This document shows, in pieces, positions 25,377 through 34,369 of a stretch of 64,000 nucleotides of DNA. Each line of letters begins with the position of its first letter. Position 1 is the first letter of the stretch. The notes below the pieces were generated by a model. That model was not told the origin of the DNA. It did no database searches and was given only the letters and a program-made list of their open reading frames with translations. This stretch comes from RYN-230 sp963834705 (GTDB lineage Bacteria; Actinomycetota; Actinomycetes; Streptosporangiales; Streptosporangiaceae), in NCBI GenBank assembly GCA_963834705.1, contig CAWICV010000008.1:124001-188000 (forward strand), given 5' to 3'. Made by a program: the position numbers and the translations under genes.

Positions 25377-26735
25377 ATGGCCATCGACAGCATTGCGCCA
25401 CCGGCGGCGGTTGCTGCTGGGCAGCCTGCCGCGCCACCCCGGCGGTGGCGCCTGCCGGCTGGCTGGCCACTGCTGGCTATCCTGGTGCTGTTCCCCCTGT
25501 GGTACGTCCTCGGGCTCGGGGGATTCATCTGGGTCATCCTGGCCGCTCCCATGCTGGCCCATCTGATCATGACAAGAACCTGGCGGGTTCCGCGGGGATT
25601 CATGATCTGGCTGTTCTTCCTGGGCTGGATCGGCCTTTCCGCGATCCAGATCTCGAAGGGAACCAACTGGTTCACCTACGGCTACCGCCTGGCCTCCTAT
25701 CTGGCCGCGACCGTGGTCTTCATCTACGTGCTCAACCTCGACGAGAAAGCCCTGCCGACAAGACGGATCATCAATGCGCTCACCGTCTTCTGGGCCGTCA
25801 TCGTGGTGGGCGGGTTCGCCGCCATGGCTGATCCCAAGTTCTCGTTCTCCACCCCCACCCAGAAACTTCTCGGCCACCTGGGGTCGAACAAGCTCCTCGT
25901 CGCCCTGATCCATCCCACCCTGGCCCAGGCCCAGGCACTTGGCGGCGTGGCAGCGATCGGCCATGCCATTGCCCGCCCGGCTGCCCCCTTCGCCTACACC
26001 AACTGGTGGGGGGCCAACTTCGCGTTTCTCGTGCCGTTCGTCATCCTGGCCGTGCGCCAGGCTCGCTCCCGCCCGGTGCGACTGGGGCTGGTAGGCCTTC
26101 TGGCGGCCTCCCTGGTGCCGTTCGTTTACTCGATCAACCGGGGAGCCTGGATCAGCATCATCGCGGCCGGGTTGTATGCCTGGATAAGGTTCGCCATCCG
26201 AGGGCGCGGCCGGGCCGCTCTCCTCGGGCTGGCCTTGATTGTCGTTGTCGCCCTGGCCGTACTCGCCACCCCCCTGGGTGGAGTAGTCCACGACCGGATC
26301 GGGCATCACGGGAGTGCATCGCTTCGTCTTACCCTCATCGACCAGTCCGCACAGGGCGCCATGCAGTCCCCCGTAGTCGGCTACGGGGTTCCGCTCCCCC
26401 AACCCGTCAGCCAGTACTCGCTCCCCAACGTAGGAACCCAAGGACAACTGTGGCTCGTCCTCGTGTCGGTTGGTATCCCCGGGTTGGTGTTCTTTCTGCT
26501 CTGGCTGCTGTACGTGTTCTGGAGCGCACGTTCACCCGACAATCCGGCTTCGTTCGCCGTACATGTGGCGCTGCTGGCCGGCTTCATCCAGCTACCCTTC
26601 TACGGCTGGATGCCCACCGAAATGTTCGTGGTCATGACCGTGGCAGCGCTTGTATGGCGCAGCCGCGACCAGCTTGTACCCGCCGACCGCCCGCTGGAGG
26701 CGGCGCATCCGGGGCAGGCTGCCTGGCAGGGTTGA
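25377..26735 (+). CDS. O-antigen ligase/Wzy-type polymerase (module A)
   Basis: This is a 452-residue polytopic membrane protein with about 10-12 hydrophobic helices. The loop and following helix FVYSINRGAWISIIAAG match the Wzy_C/WaaL family, and a large extracytoplasmic loop (about 160-210) precedes it. It is expected to polymerise lipid-linked repeat units outside the membrane. It lies between the GT2 and the flippase; its paralogue is at 50256-51782. Confidence 0.85.
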   Translation: MAIDSIAPPAAVAAGQPAAPPRRWRLPAGWPLLAILVLFPLWYVLGLGGFIWVILAAPMLAHLIMTRTWRVPRGFMIWLFFLGWIGLSAIQISKGTNWFTYGYRLASYLAATVVFIYVLNLDEKALPTRRIINALTVFWAVIVVGGFAAMADPKFSFSTPTQKLLGHLGSNKLLVALIHPTLAQAQALGGVAAIGHAIARPAAPFAYTNWWGANFAFLVPFVILAVRQARSRPVRLGLVGLLAASLVPFVYSINRGAWISIIAAGLYAWIRFAIRGRGRAALLGLALIVVVALAVLATPLGGVVHDRIGHHGSASLRLTLIDQSAQGAMQSPVVGYGVPLPQPVSQYSLPNVGTQGQLWLVLVSVGIPGLVFFLLWLLYVFWSARSPDNPASFAVHVALLAGFIQLPFYGWMPTEMFVVMTVAALVWRSRDQLVPADRPLEAAHPGQAAWQG

Positions 26736-26739
26736 CCTG

Positions 26740-29016
26740 GTGAACCGTCGGGTAGCCCGCGATTCACAGTCGCCCGGCCTGGCCCCGGATGGCGACCCGC
26801 AGGCCGTCCGGTCTGATCCCGACGGGCAGCCGCCGCGGCGCCCGGGCCCAGAAGTAGGCCGGCCCCGGCGTCGTCCTGATCCTGCGGGCAACGGCCAGCC
26901 ACCGCCACCCCGGCGGCCTGCGGACCAGCCGCCGCGCCCTGATCCAGGCGGGACCGGCCGGCATCGCGGTCGTGAAGCCACGGGCGATGGCCAGCCACGC
27001 CCACCCAGGCCGGCTGCGGACCAGCCGCCGCGCCCGGGCCCGGAGGGCAATGGCCGGTCACGCCGTCCTCGCCCGGCGGGCGACTGGCCGCCACCGCCCC
27101 GGCCGGCTGCGGACCCGCCGCCGCGCCCTGATCCGGGCGGGACCGGCCGGCTTCGCGGTCGTGAAGCCGCGGGCGATGGCCAGCCACGCCCACCCAGGCC
27201 GGCTGCGAATCAGCCGCCGCGCCCGGGCCCGGAGGGCAATGGCCGGTCACGCCGTCCTCGCCCGGCGGGCGACTGGTCGCCCCGCCGTCCCAGCCCGGGC
27301 CGGCAGTCGGGTCGGCCTCCTGCCCCTGCACGCTGGGTGCCGCGCCCTGATCCGGATGCCGGCCTTACCGGCATTGCCGCGATCGTCGCCAGGAACCTGG
27401 AGACCGCGGATCTGGAGCCAATCCGCGTTCCGATCCGGCGGTCAACCGAACCTCCGGACGGCTCGCCAGGCCTCGACGAGCGCCATCGCCGCAGCCATGG
27501 CCGCTTTGGTGCGCTGGCCCGCGGCGGGGCGCTCAACCTTCTCGGCGTAGTGGTCAGCGCGGCCATGCAACTGTTGCTGACCGTCGTGGTCGCACGGGGG
27601 GTTGGCGCGTCAGGCACCGGCGCGTTCTTCGAGGCAGTCGCGCTGTTCACGATCCTGTCCAACGTCGGCGAGCTCGGCGCGGACACCGGGCTCGTCAAGA
27701 TCCTCCCCCGGTACCGGGCCCTCAACCGCAACCGGGACCTGGGCACGGCGGTGCAGATCGCCGTGTGGCCGGTCATCATCTTCGGCATCGGGATGGGGGC
27801 GGCCACATGGCTGCTCGCCCCCGACCTCACGTCGGTCCTGTCACATGCCCAGCATGGCGCCCAAGTAGAGTCTTACCTGCGGGCATTTGCCCCGTTCATT
27901 CCGCTCGGCGCCATGGCCACCGTCGTGCTGGCCGGTACCCGGGGCATGGGAACCATGGCGCCTTTCGTCCTGGTCCAGAACGTATTCCTGCCTGTCATCC
28001 GGCCGATCCTGATTGTGGCTGCGCTGTACCTTGGCCTCGGCACACTGGCGGTGGGCCTCGGCTGGGCCGCCCCGGTAGGGGCCGCATTCGTGCTGGGTAT
28101 CTTGTTCCTGCTGAGGCTGGTCCTCCGCGCCCGTAAGGATGATCCCGGGCTCAGCCCTGGGCATGCCCGGGACATCACCCGGGAATTCTGGAGCTTTGCC
28201 GGGCCACGTGCGCTCGCGGCCGTCTTCGGCATTACGATTACCTGGCTCGACGTCCTGCTGGTGGGCGCGTTCCTGCATTCAACCCGCCAGGCGGGTATCT
28301 ACGCCGCCGCCAGCCGGCTCTCCGTGCTGGGCGCGAGCGTGCTCAGCGCAGTTGGCATGGCGATCGCCCCCCAGGTGAGCGAACTGGCCACGCTGGGAAA
28401 GATGCGCGAAGCCCAGTCGCTGTTCCAGGTGGGGACATGGTGGCTGATGGCGCTGACCTGGCCCGCCTACCTTACTCTCGCCATCTTCGCACCGTTCCTG
28501 CTCACGGTGTACGGTAACCGGTTCGCCGCCGGGAGTGTGGCGCTGGTGATTCTGTGCCTGGCCCAGTTGTTCAACTTGGGCACTGGGAACGTGACGATCG
28601 TGCTCCTGATGGTGGGCAAGAGCTCATGGAACATGTTCAACGCCGCCCTCTCGCTGGCCGCGAATATCGGTCTCAACCTGGTTCTCATCCCCCGGCTTGG
28701 CATCACAGGCGCGGCCATCGCCTGGTCCGTTTCCATCGTCTGCAACAACTTGGCGGCGGTGCTGGAAGTCAACTACCTGCTGAGGATCCGGCCGTTCGGA
28801 CGGGGATACTGGGTGGTGGCCACGGCATCTGTCCTTTTCTTCGGTGTGGCCGGGATGATCGTCCGGCAGATTGTCGGCGCAAACCTGGCCGGATTCGCGC
28901 TGTTCATCGTCGTCTCGCTGCCCGTTTATGCCGCGGTGCTGTGGCGGCTGCGGGGGATGCTAGGGCTTGCTGCCTTCCGCCAGACCGCCATCAACCGCAA
29001 GCGACTGTCTCAGTAG
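26740..29016 (+). CDS. Wzx-type flippase with long Pro/Arg-rich N-terminal extension
   Basis: The 758-residue protein has about 250 low-complexity N-terminal residues rich in Pro, Arg, Gly and Asp. A MOP-superfamily polysaccharide flippase follows, with about 12-14 membrane helices from LNLLGVVVSAAMQLLLTVVVA onward. The extension contains two near-identical 63-residue blocks starting PPRPDPGGTGR. It would lie in the cytoplasm and is unlike the module B flippase (48601-50280). GTG 26740 was chosen because GGCAGGG precedes it and it lies just after the wzy stop. The last 57 bp overlap the convergent gene at 28960. Confidence 0.85.
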   Translation: MNRRVARDSQSPGLAPDGDPQAVRSDPDGQPPRRPGPEVGRPRRRPDPAGNGQPPPPRRPADQPPRPDPGGTGRHRGREATGDGQPRPPRPAADQPPRPGPEGNGRSRRPRPAGDWPPPPRPAADPPPRPDPGGTGRLRGREAAGDGQPRPPRPAANQPPRPGPEGNGRSRRPRPAGDWSPRRPSPGRQSGRPPAPARWVPRPDPDAGLTGIAAIVARNLETADLEPIRVPIRRSTEPPDGSPGLDERHRRSHGRFGALARGGALNLLGVVVSAAMQLLLTVVVARGVGASGTGAFFEAVALFTILSNVGELGADTGLVKILPRYRALNRNRDLGTAVQIAVWPVIIFGIGMGAATWLLAPDLTSVLSHAQHGAQVESYLRAFAPFIPLGAMATVVLAGTRGMGTMAPFVLVQNVFLPVIRPILIVAALYLGLGTLAVGLGWAAPVGAAFVLGILFLLRLVLRARKDDPGLSPGHARDITREFWSFAGPRALAAVFGITITWLDVLLVGAFLHSTRQAGIYAAASRLSVLGASVLSAVGMAIAPQVSELATLGKMREAQSLFQVGTWWLMALTWPAYLTLAIFAPFLLTVYGNRFAAGSVALVILCLAQLFNLGTGNVTIVLLMVGKSSWNMFNAALSLAANIGLNLVLIPRLGITGAAIAWSVSIVCNNLAAVLEVNYLLRIRPFGRGYWVVATASVLFFGVAGMIVRQIVGANLAGFALFIVVSLPVYAAVLWRLRGMLGLAAFRQTAINRKRLSQ
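26929..27290. repeat. 189-bp tandem duplication in the flippase N-terminal extension
   Basis: Copy 1 runs from 26929 to 27117, and copy 2 starts at 27118 and extends to about 27290. They differ at only a few bases and the frame is preserved. A more diverged related unit lies just before copy 1. Confidence 0.88.
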
Positions 29017-30270
29017 GCCGTTAAGCGCCTGGTAGACGCGGCCGGGCACCGGCGCGCCAGCCGCCACGCCCTCCAGTTGCCGGAGCGCCACCTCGAGCAG
29101 CACGAGCTGGAGAATCACCGGGCCGATCTGCGGTGCAGCACCGCACGCGGCCATGGTCTCGGCCAGCGCGGACCGGCTCCGCCCGAGCGCCAGCTCGGGC
29201 CGCAGGCCGCGAATCCAGAGATCGACCTGGAAGCGGAAGAACGCCCCGTCAAATCCAACCGGGCCACGGATCCGGCCGCGCTCCCAGTCCCAGACGGCAA
29301 GCGAGGGGCCGCGGGCGGCCATATTCCACGGTGCCCAGTCGCCATGCATCAGGCCGAAGTCGAGCTCGGTGGCGGCCTGCCTGGACTCGACACTGTCCAG
29401 CACCTCGGCCAGGTCCGCCGCGATACCGGCGTCCACGGCCGGGTGGCTCATCAGGCGTTTCGCCCGTGCGGACAGATCGGACCAGAACATGGATGTGCCC
29501 AGGGCCTCCCGGTCGATACCGAGCGCCCGGCCCGCCTCGCGTGTCGCCGGCCCGGGCAGGCTCATCCGGCGGCGGCGGTACCAGGGACTGCCCCCGACGT
29601 CCGAAACGGCGAGCACGTCACGCCCGTGCCACTCCCCGTGGTGCAGCACCCGCGGGACGCGCAGTGCCGTCAGGTGCGGAACGCGTGCTCCCCCGGCCGG
29701 CTGATCCGCCCCGGACGCGTTGCCTGACGGCCCATCCGGCCCGGTCAGGGCAAGCAGGATGGTGGCTTCATGCCGCACCAGTGACCGGGTGACATCGTTC
29801 CAGCCGACCTTGATGTGCCCCAGGAGCTGGCCGGCCTCCGTAGCTACATGCAAGATCGGCTTGATCTGAGGGCGGAGCTGTCCTATCGAGATGGCCACCG
29901 TCAGATCGGCGCGCCCGAATGTCTCCGCTATGAAGTCCGGCCATGGCAGCGACCCGGTCCGCAAACCCACCGCCGAATCCGGGACCGGAGGGGAGAAGAT
30001 CAGCCCAGCGAGACCCGTGCGGCACGCCCACGCCCAGAGTTCCCTGGCCACCCGCACTTTCGGCGGCGCGGCGTCGCTGTGCCGGTGCAGTGCTGCCCAG
30101 CCCGCCGCGGGCTCATCTAGGGAGAGCACCATCTGCGGACGTGACCGGGAAGGCATCAGCACATAGCGGTGCCGGCCAGCATCGGGATGGTCGGCGGACA
30201 CCGCACCGAGTGCCTGGCCGAGCCAGGCCAGGCCAGGCTGGGACGGTCGGCGTTGGCCATCCGGCATCAT
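28960..30270 (-). CDS. aminoglycoside phosphotransferase-fold protein (module A)
   Basis: This 436-residue cytoplasmic protein has a kinase-like C-terminal half. FGLMHGDWAPWNMA carries the Brenner-type HGDxxxxN catalytic motif and AVWDWERG the following metal-binding Asp. The N-terminal half is family-specific (GHIKVGWNDVTRSLVRHEA may hold the nucleotide-binding Lys). A 410-residue paralogue sits next to the module B sulfotransferase. The acceptor may be a sugar or lipid intermediate rather than a drug. It converges on the flippase with a 57-bp overlap. Confidence 0.78.
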   Translation of the reverse strand: MMPDGQRRPSQPGLAWLGQALGAVSADHPDAGRHRYVLMPSRSRPQMVLSLDEPAAGWAALHRHSDAAPPKVRVARELWAWACRTGLAGLIFSPPVPDSAVGLRTGSLPWPDFIAETFGRADLTVAISIGQLRPQIKPILHVATEAGQLLGHIKVGWNDVTRSLVRHEATILLALTGPDGPSGNASGADQPAGGARVPHLTALRVPRVLHHGEWHGRDVLAVSDVGGSPWYRRRRMSLPGPATREAGRALGIDREALGTSMFWSDLSARAKRLMSHPAVDAGIAADLAEVLDSVESRQAATELDFGLMHGDWAPWNMAARGPSLAVWDWERGRIRGPVGFDGAFFRFQVDLWIRGLRPELALGRSRSALAETMAACGAAPQIGPVILQLVLLEVALRQLEGVAAGAPVPGRVYQALNGLLRQSLAVDGGLAEGSKP

Positions 30271-30310
30271 TACCCCCAGCTCACTGAGGTGGCATACCCG
30301 AGGCTGAGTG

Positions 30311-31666
30311 TCACCGCTTCATTCGCTCCCAGACTTCGGTGGCGATGTACTCGGCCAGTTCGGCCATCGGTCGCGTGCCGTCCAGCCGGGTGACCCCTAG
30401 GCGCTCCGCCTCTTCGTGCAGCAGGCTCTCCTGTTCCTTCAGCTGGGCGAGGTCATATTGCTCCTGCTTGCGAGCGAGAGCTACTTCCCCGGGGACTTCG
30501 AGCAGCCAGGCGGCAATGGGTGTCGGGCAGATGGTCCGGATCAGCGCCCGCTGCAGGCCGAAGTCATGCTCAGGGCCGTAGAAGAACCGCAACTGTGCCG
30601 TGGTGTCGAGCGCGAAGCGGTCGAACACGATCAGCCGGCCGGATCCGCTGTACCGCAGCGCCACCATCCGATAGTGGCCCGCACTGACCAGGCACACGAG
30701 CGTCGCCCAGGCGTGTGTCAGCAGACTGTTCTGCCTGCCGCCCAGCAGGGCCGGATTGGTGCCGGCGACCAGCGACCGGCCTGGCTGCTTGGAGCGGTCC
30801 AGTTGCTCAGCGTCCCACCCGCGCGCGGCCGCGTAGGTCCGCTTAACTATCCGGCGGACGGTGCGGATCGACGCATTGTGGCCGAGAGGCTTCCAGTGTG
30901 CGACCACAGCTACATCGAGCTGTTCCAGCGTAGACAGCAGCGCCCGGACCTGTGAGCTCTTGCCGGAACCGTCCAGCCCGGAGAACCCGACCACCTGAGG
31001 CCGCACCGGGGTGGCGGCGGACAGCCTGCGGGCGGTCTTGGACACAGTTCCAGCCAATCCAGTGGACCGGGTTACCTCCAGCACTGCCCTGGCCCGCTCC
31101 GGGCGAGTGGGCCAGGCGCCGCCTTCGGACAGCCGGCGGAGGACCGGCAATGCGGCCGCCACCCCCCAGGCGCTGGCTCGCTGCCCGGCCCGCTGCCAAG
31201 CCAGCGGGTCCTGCCCGACGGCGGTACGTAGCTTCTCCAGGCGCCGGGCGGACAAGGTCCCCGCACCGAGACGCCGGGCCATGATGAGGATGACGTGGTG
31301 CGCAGACGGGCGGGCAAGGTGCTCGAAGCCCACGATCGGCACCGCCTCGGTTACCAGGGCCTCCTGCTCCTGCCGGGGAAGCTGCCAGCGGCTGATGGGA
31401 TTCAGGTCCACAGCCAGGGCTGAAGACCCCTCGATCCTGACCCACTGCTGATTCGCCAGCCGGCGGGGAGCGACCTTCCGTCCCCGGGCCAGAAACCCCT
31501 TCGCGGCCAGTATCTCCGGCAGCCGCCGTGCCTGCTCGTCGGTGACCAGCAGATCCAGGTCACGCCCCTCGGGGGGCAGTGCTCCGGTGACGATCACCGT
31601 GCTGTCCAGCACCTCATCGATGGCCGACACAAGGGTGCCGGCGCCCAGCAATCCTTCTGAAAGCAC
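30311..31666 (-). CDS. nucleotidyltransferase-like / thymidylate kinase-like fusion
   Basis: The 451-residue protein has an N-terminal nucleotidyltransferase-fold domain (about 1-150; GRDLDLLVTDEQARRLPEIL, with DLNPISRW later). Its C-terminal P-loop kinase domain starts near 220 (GFSGLDGSGKSSQ, then RLIVFDRFALDTTAQLRFF). Thymidylate-kinase-like proteins of this type occur in capsule clusters, and the TMK lid is not obvious. GTG 31666 has GAGGA upstream. It lies 40 bp upstream of the APH-fold gene on the same strand, so the two may act in sequence on one substrate, which is unknown. Confidence 0.75.
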   Translation of the reverse strand: MLSEGLLGAGTLVSAIDEVLDSTVIVTGALPPEGRDLDLLVTDEQARRLPEILAAKGFLARGRKVAPRRLANQQWVRIEGSSALAVDLNPISRWQLPRQEQEALVTEAVPIVGFEHLARPSAHHVILIMARRLGAGTLSARRLEKLRTAVGQDPLAWQRAGQRASAWGVAAALPVLRRLSEGGAWPTRPERARAVLEVTRSTGLAGTVSKTARRLSAATPVRPQVVGFSGLDGSGKSSQVRALLSTLEQLDVAVVAHWKPLGHNASIRTVRRIVKRTYAAARGWDAEQLDRSKQPGRSLVAGTNPALLGGRQNSLLTHAWATLVCLVSAGHYRMVALRYSGSGRLIVFDRFALDTTAQLRFFYGPEHDFGLQRALIRTICPTPIAAWLLEVPGEVALARKQEQYDLAQLKEQESLLHEEAERLGVTRLDGTRPMAELAEYIATEVWERMKR

Positions 31667-31797
31667 GTAGTCCTCACTACCTTGGCAGAATGAATATTCT
31701 GGGGAAACGCGAAACTTGCGGGTGAGACATGAGAAACCATCCTAGCGGCGTATTCCGTCTGCTTTACGGGCTTTGCGCACGCTGGTACCGGTGATGG

Positions 31798-32793
31798 TCA
31801 GGGCTGGCTGGCCGGGTTGAAGTAGGAGAGATGGGCGATGCGGCTGAATGCCTCCAGTGCAGGTGAGCCGACGTTGAGCGCATAGGGGCGCTTGGCATTC
31901 GCGTCGAAATAAACGAGGGCCTTGATCTGCCGGTCGCTCTGGACGGTCCGGGCTGCGTCCAAGAGCCATTGTGCCCGTTGCTGAGTGCCGTATGTAGCTG
32001 GCACGCCATATTCACCGATTATGATCGGCTTGCGGTGGTGCAAAGCCCAGGACAGGAATGGCGCTACAACATTCGCGAACGAGCGGTACGGCCCGTACCC
32101 GGGGTAGGCGTCGGCGCAGACCCAGTCAACCTCATTGTTGCCCGGGTAATACGCGGCGGCCTGACCTGTGGCGAACCCGCTAGCTGTCGGGCACCATACC
32201 CAGCCTGCGTTCGTCACATGTTCCTGGGCAAAAATTGATCTGATGTGGTCCCACGCCTTTATATAGTCTGCCGGTGAGTGAACCTGCGCCTGGAGGCCGG
32301 AGCGGTCCATCTCCCAGCGCCATTCGAGGAAGATCGGCTTGCCGGTAGCCTTGATTGCGAGTGCGCGCTTCCTGATCATCTGGTCGTAGCGACCAGCGAT
32401 TATGGCGAGGGTGTCAGTCCCGGACCATGACAGTAGCAAGGTGCTCCCTTGGCGCAAGAAGGCGAGGTCACTACTACTCGGAAACGGGTCCGACCACATG
32501 TGGAAGACATGCACGATGGCCAGCCGCCGTCCTATGCTCTGCTGCAAGTGGTCGACGGCAGTGATTTCAGCAGCCTCCGTATAGGCGTTGCCACGCACAC
32601 GCGCGCCAAAGTAGGCGCCGTGCGCTGGTACCGCTGGCCCCTCGGAAGCAATGACTGCGCCATCGGGTGCGGCGCCATCGCGTGCTGCGCTGGACTGCTG
32701 CCAGTTAGTGACCGCCGCCAGTCCGGCGGCGCCGCCGAGAGCCAGGACAAGGACAACGGCCAGGCCTGCCAAGCGCCCCCGCGAGATTGCCAT
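31798..32793 (-). CDS. GH26-like extracytoplasmic glycoside hydrolase
   Basis: The 331-residue protein has an N-terminal signal anchor (LAGLAVVLVLALGGAAGLAAV) and a GH26-like barrel. A candidate acid/base Glu is in FLEWRWEMDR and a nucleophile Glu in IIIGEYGVP; YYPGNNEVDWVCADAYPG is shared with its paralogues. It is closest to the protein at 44409-45458. It probably acts outside the membrane on the polysaccharide made here. It follows the CAP-GH26 gene on the same strand. Confidence 0.8.
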   Translation of the reverse strand: MAISRGRLAGLAVVLVLALGGAAGLAAVTNWQQSSAARDGAAPDGAVIASEGPAVPAHGAYFGARVRGNAYTEAAEITAVDHLQQSIGRRLAIVHVFHMWSDPFPSSSDLAFLRQGSTLLLSWSGTDTLAIIAGRYDQMIRKRALAIKATGKPIFLEWRWEMDRSGLQAQVHSPADYIKAWDHIRSIFAQEHVTNAGWVWCPTASGFATGQAAAYYPGNNEVDWVCADAYPGYGPYRSFANVVAPFLSWALHHRKPIIIGEYGVPATYGTQQRAQWLLDAARTVQSDRQIKALVYFDANAKRPYALNVGSPALEAFSRIAHLSYFNPASQP

Positions 32794-32879
32794 GATGCCA
32801 GATCCTTCCAGTTACAGAGCCACCGCTGAGCACACCTGGTGTGCGTGATCGAAGCCAGCGAGAAGGCAGCAAACGGCAC

Positions 32880-34319
32880 CTACGGGTTGTTCATTGGATT
32901 ACGGAAAAGCGGATCGTTTGCCAGTGCCCGGAATGCCGCCAGCGACTGCGGGGAGGTGTCGATCCACCAGGGCCAGCGCACAGTAGTGTTGAAGTAAATG
33001 AAGGCCATTATATCTGGATGCGTGTGCAACCAGGCGTCTGCTTGCTGGAACCAGGCGGCCTTACGCGCAGCGTCACTGGGATCCTCCAACGTTCCTGTTT
33101 CCGTGATCATTGCGGGCAGGTGCTTCTGGCTGGCGTAGTAATAAAAGGACGTGAAAACGTCGGCAAGAGACCGCCAGCGAGCTTTGTGTGCTCCCCGCCA
33201 GTTGTAGCCGTCTGCGCCCAGGAAGTTGACATACGAGCGTCCCGGATAGTAAAGATCCGCGACTCCCTCGTCGTATGTAGATGCGGTCAGGATCAGCACC
33301 CAGGATACGTTATCAGCGCCAAGGGCGCGGAACCTGCTCACCACGTGCCGCCAGGCCGCTCGGAACTGCGCAGGGGTGCCCGGTACATGAACACCGTACA
33401 GCGGCTCGTGATCAAACGAGAGGAGAATGGGATGATCATAGTGAGCAAGCGCCCGGGCCGTCGTGTCGATGATACCATCTGCTTTTCCTGCGGCGATCTG
33501 CGCCCAGTCGTCGGCCGGCTGCGACAGATCCCAGTCCACGAACGGCACCCGGCCATTGGCACGGTCCCAGGTGAAGCGCGTATACGGAAGCGGCGTCCCG
33601 AAGTGCACGTAGATATGGTCGATCGCAACTTTCCTGCCGATTTCGGATTCGAAATGCAGCAGCGCATCTTTGTCAGGATCACCGGTGACGACCGGGTCGG
33701 TCGCCCGGGGCTGGGCCCGGGCACCCAGCAGTATCCCGGTCGCGGGCCTGAAGAAGATCTCAGTGACCCATACGCGCCCGGCAGATCTCGCGATGCCGGT
33801 GCCGCCCTCGGTCACACACCCGCACACCACGTTGGAGAAATTTGCATGCCCGCGCGTCAGTTCCTGGTATACGGCTTGGACCGACGTGCCCATGCCGACG
33901 TTTTCCTCGACGTTTCCCCACCTCATCCGCCAGTTCAGGCAGTCGAGGCAGTTCTCCGGGAAGACCCGCTGGTCGTGGGCCATCGCGAGGCTGTGTGCCA
34001 GCGCCAGCCGGGCCGCCGCCGCTGACGATCCCAGCGGTGCGAGGTGATGCCTCGCCCGGGTCTGGTTGACGACGGTGAGTCCCGGGTCATGCCGGGAAGC
34101 GGGCCGAGTTTCGCTGAGGGCAGAGGCCGGGCTGGGCTTATGCGCCCGGGTATGCAAGACGGTGTGTACCGCCGTCGCGGCTCCCGTGACGCAGGCCAGA
34201 TACGCCGGCACGAGCACGAACACGAGCAGCCGCCGCCGGCGGGACGGATTGCGCTGATCCCCGTACGACCGGGCTGCTGATCTGCGCAAACCGTCTACAC
34301 CCACTCTCTGACGCCACAA
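32880..34319 (-). CDS. CAP-domain/GH26-like fusion, membrane-anchored
   Basis: The 479-residue protein begins with a basic N terminus and one membrane helix (LLVFVLVPAYLACVTGAATAV). A CAP/SCP-like domain follows (LTVVNQTRARHHLAPL, ALAHSLAMAHDQRVF, WGNVEENVGMG, VWVTEIFF). A GH26-like barrel comes from about residue 215, with a candidate acid/base Glu in LSFDHEPLYG and nucleophile Glu in AMITETGT. Combining CAP with GH26 is unusual. CAP domains bind lipids or glycans in bacteria, so the module could position the hydrolase at the cell surface. The start is uncertain: the longest frame begins with TTG. Confidence 0.78.
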   Translation of the reverse strand: MWRQRVGVDGLRRSAARSYGDQRNPSRRRRLLVFVLVPAYLACVTGAATAVHTVLHTRAHKPSPASALSETRPASRHDPGLTVVNQTRARHHLAPLGSSAAAARLALAHSLAMAHDQRVFPENCLDCLNWRMRWGNVEENVGMGTSVQAVYQELTRGHANFSNVVCGCVTEGGTGIARSAGRVWVTEIFFRPATGILLGARAQPRATDPVVTGDPDKDALLHFESEIGRKVAIDHIYVHFGTPLPYTRFTWDRANGRVPFVDWDLSQPADDWAQIAAGKADGIIDTTARALAHYDHPILLSFDHEPLYGVHVPGTPAQFRAAWRHVVSRFRALGADNVSWVLILTASTYDEGVADLYYPGRSYVNFLGADGYNWRGAHKARWRSLADVFTSFYYYASQKHLPAMITETGTLEDPSDAARKAAWFQQADAWLHTHPDIMAFIYFNTTVRWPWWIDTSPQSLAAFRALANDPLFRNPMNNP

Positions 34320-34369
34320 AAGCCGCTTACCGGCCCACCATGCTAACCCGCTAAGCGAGCGGCTGAAGG

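Noticed and set aside
24375..26447. 690-codon antisense frame across the GT2 and polymerase genes
   Set aside because: The sense strand carries GT-A motifs and membrane helices; the antisense product is Gly/Pro/Arg/Gln-rich shadow coding.
28960..30270. Aminoglycoside resistance gene
   Set aside because: Only the APH fold motif is shared; the paralogue in module B and the surrounding genes point to polysaccharide metabolism.
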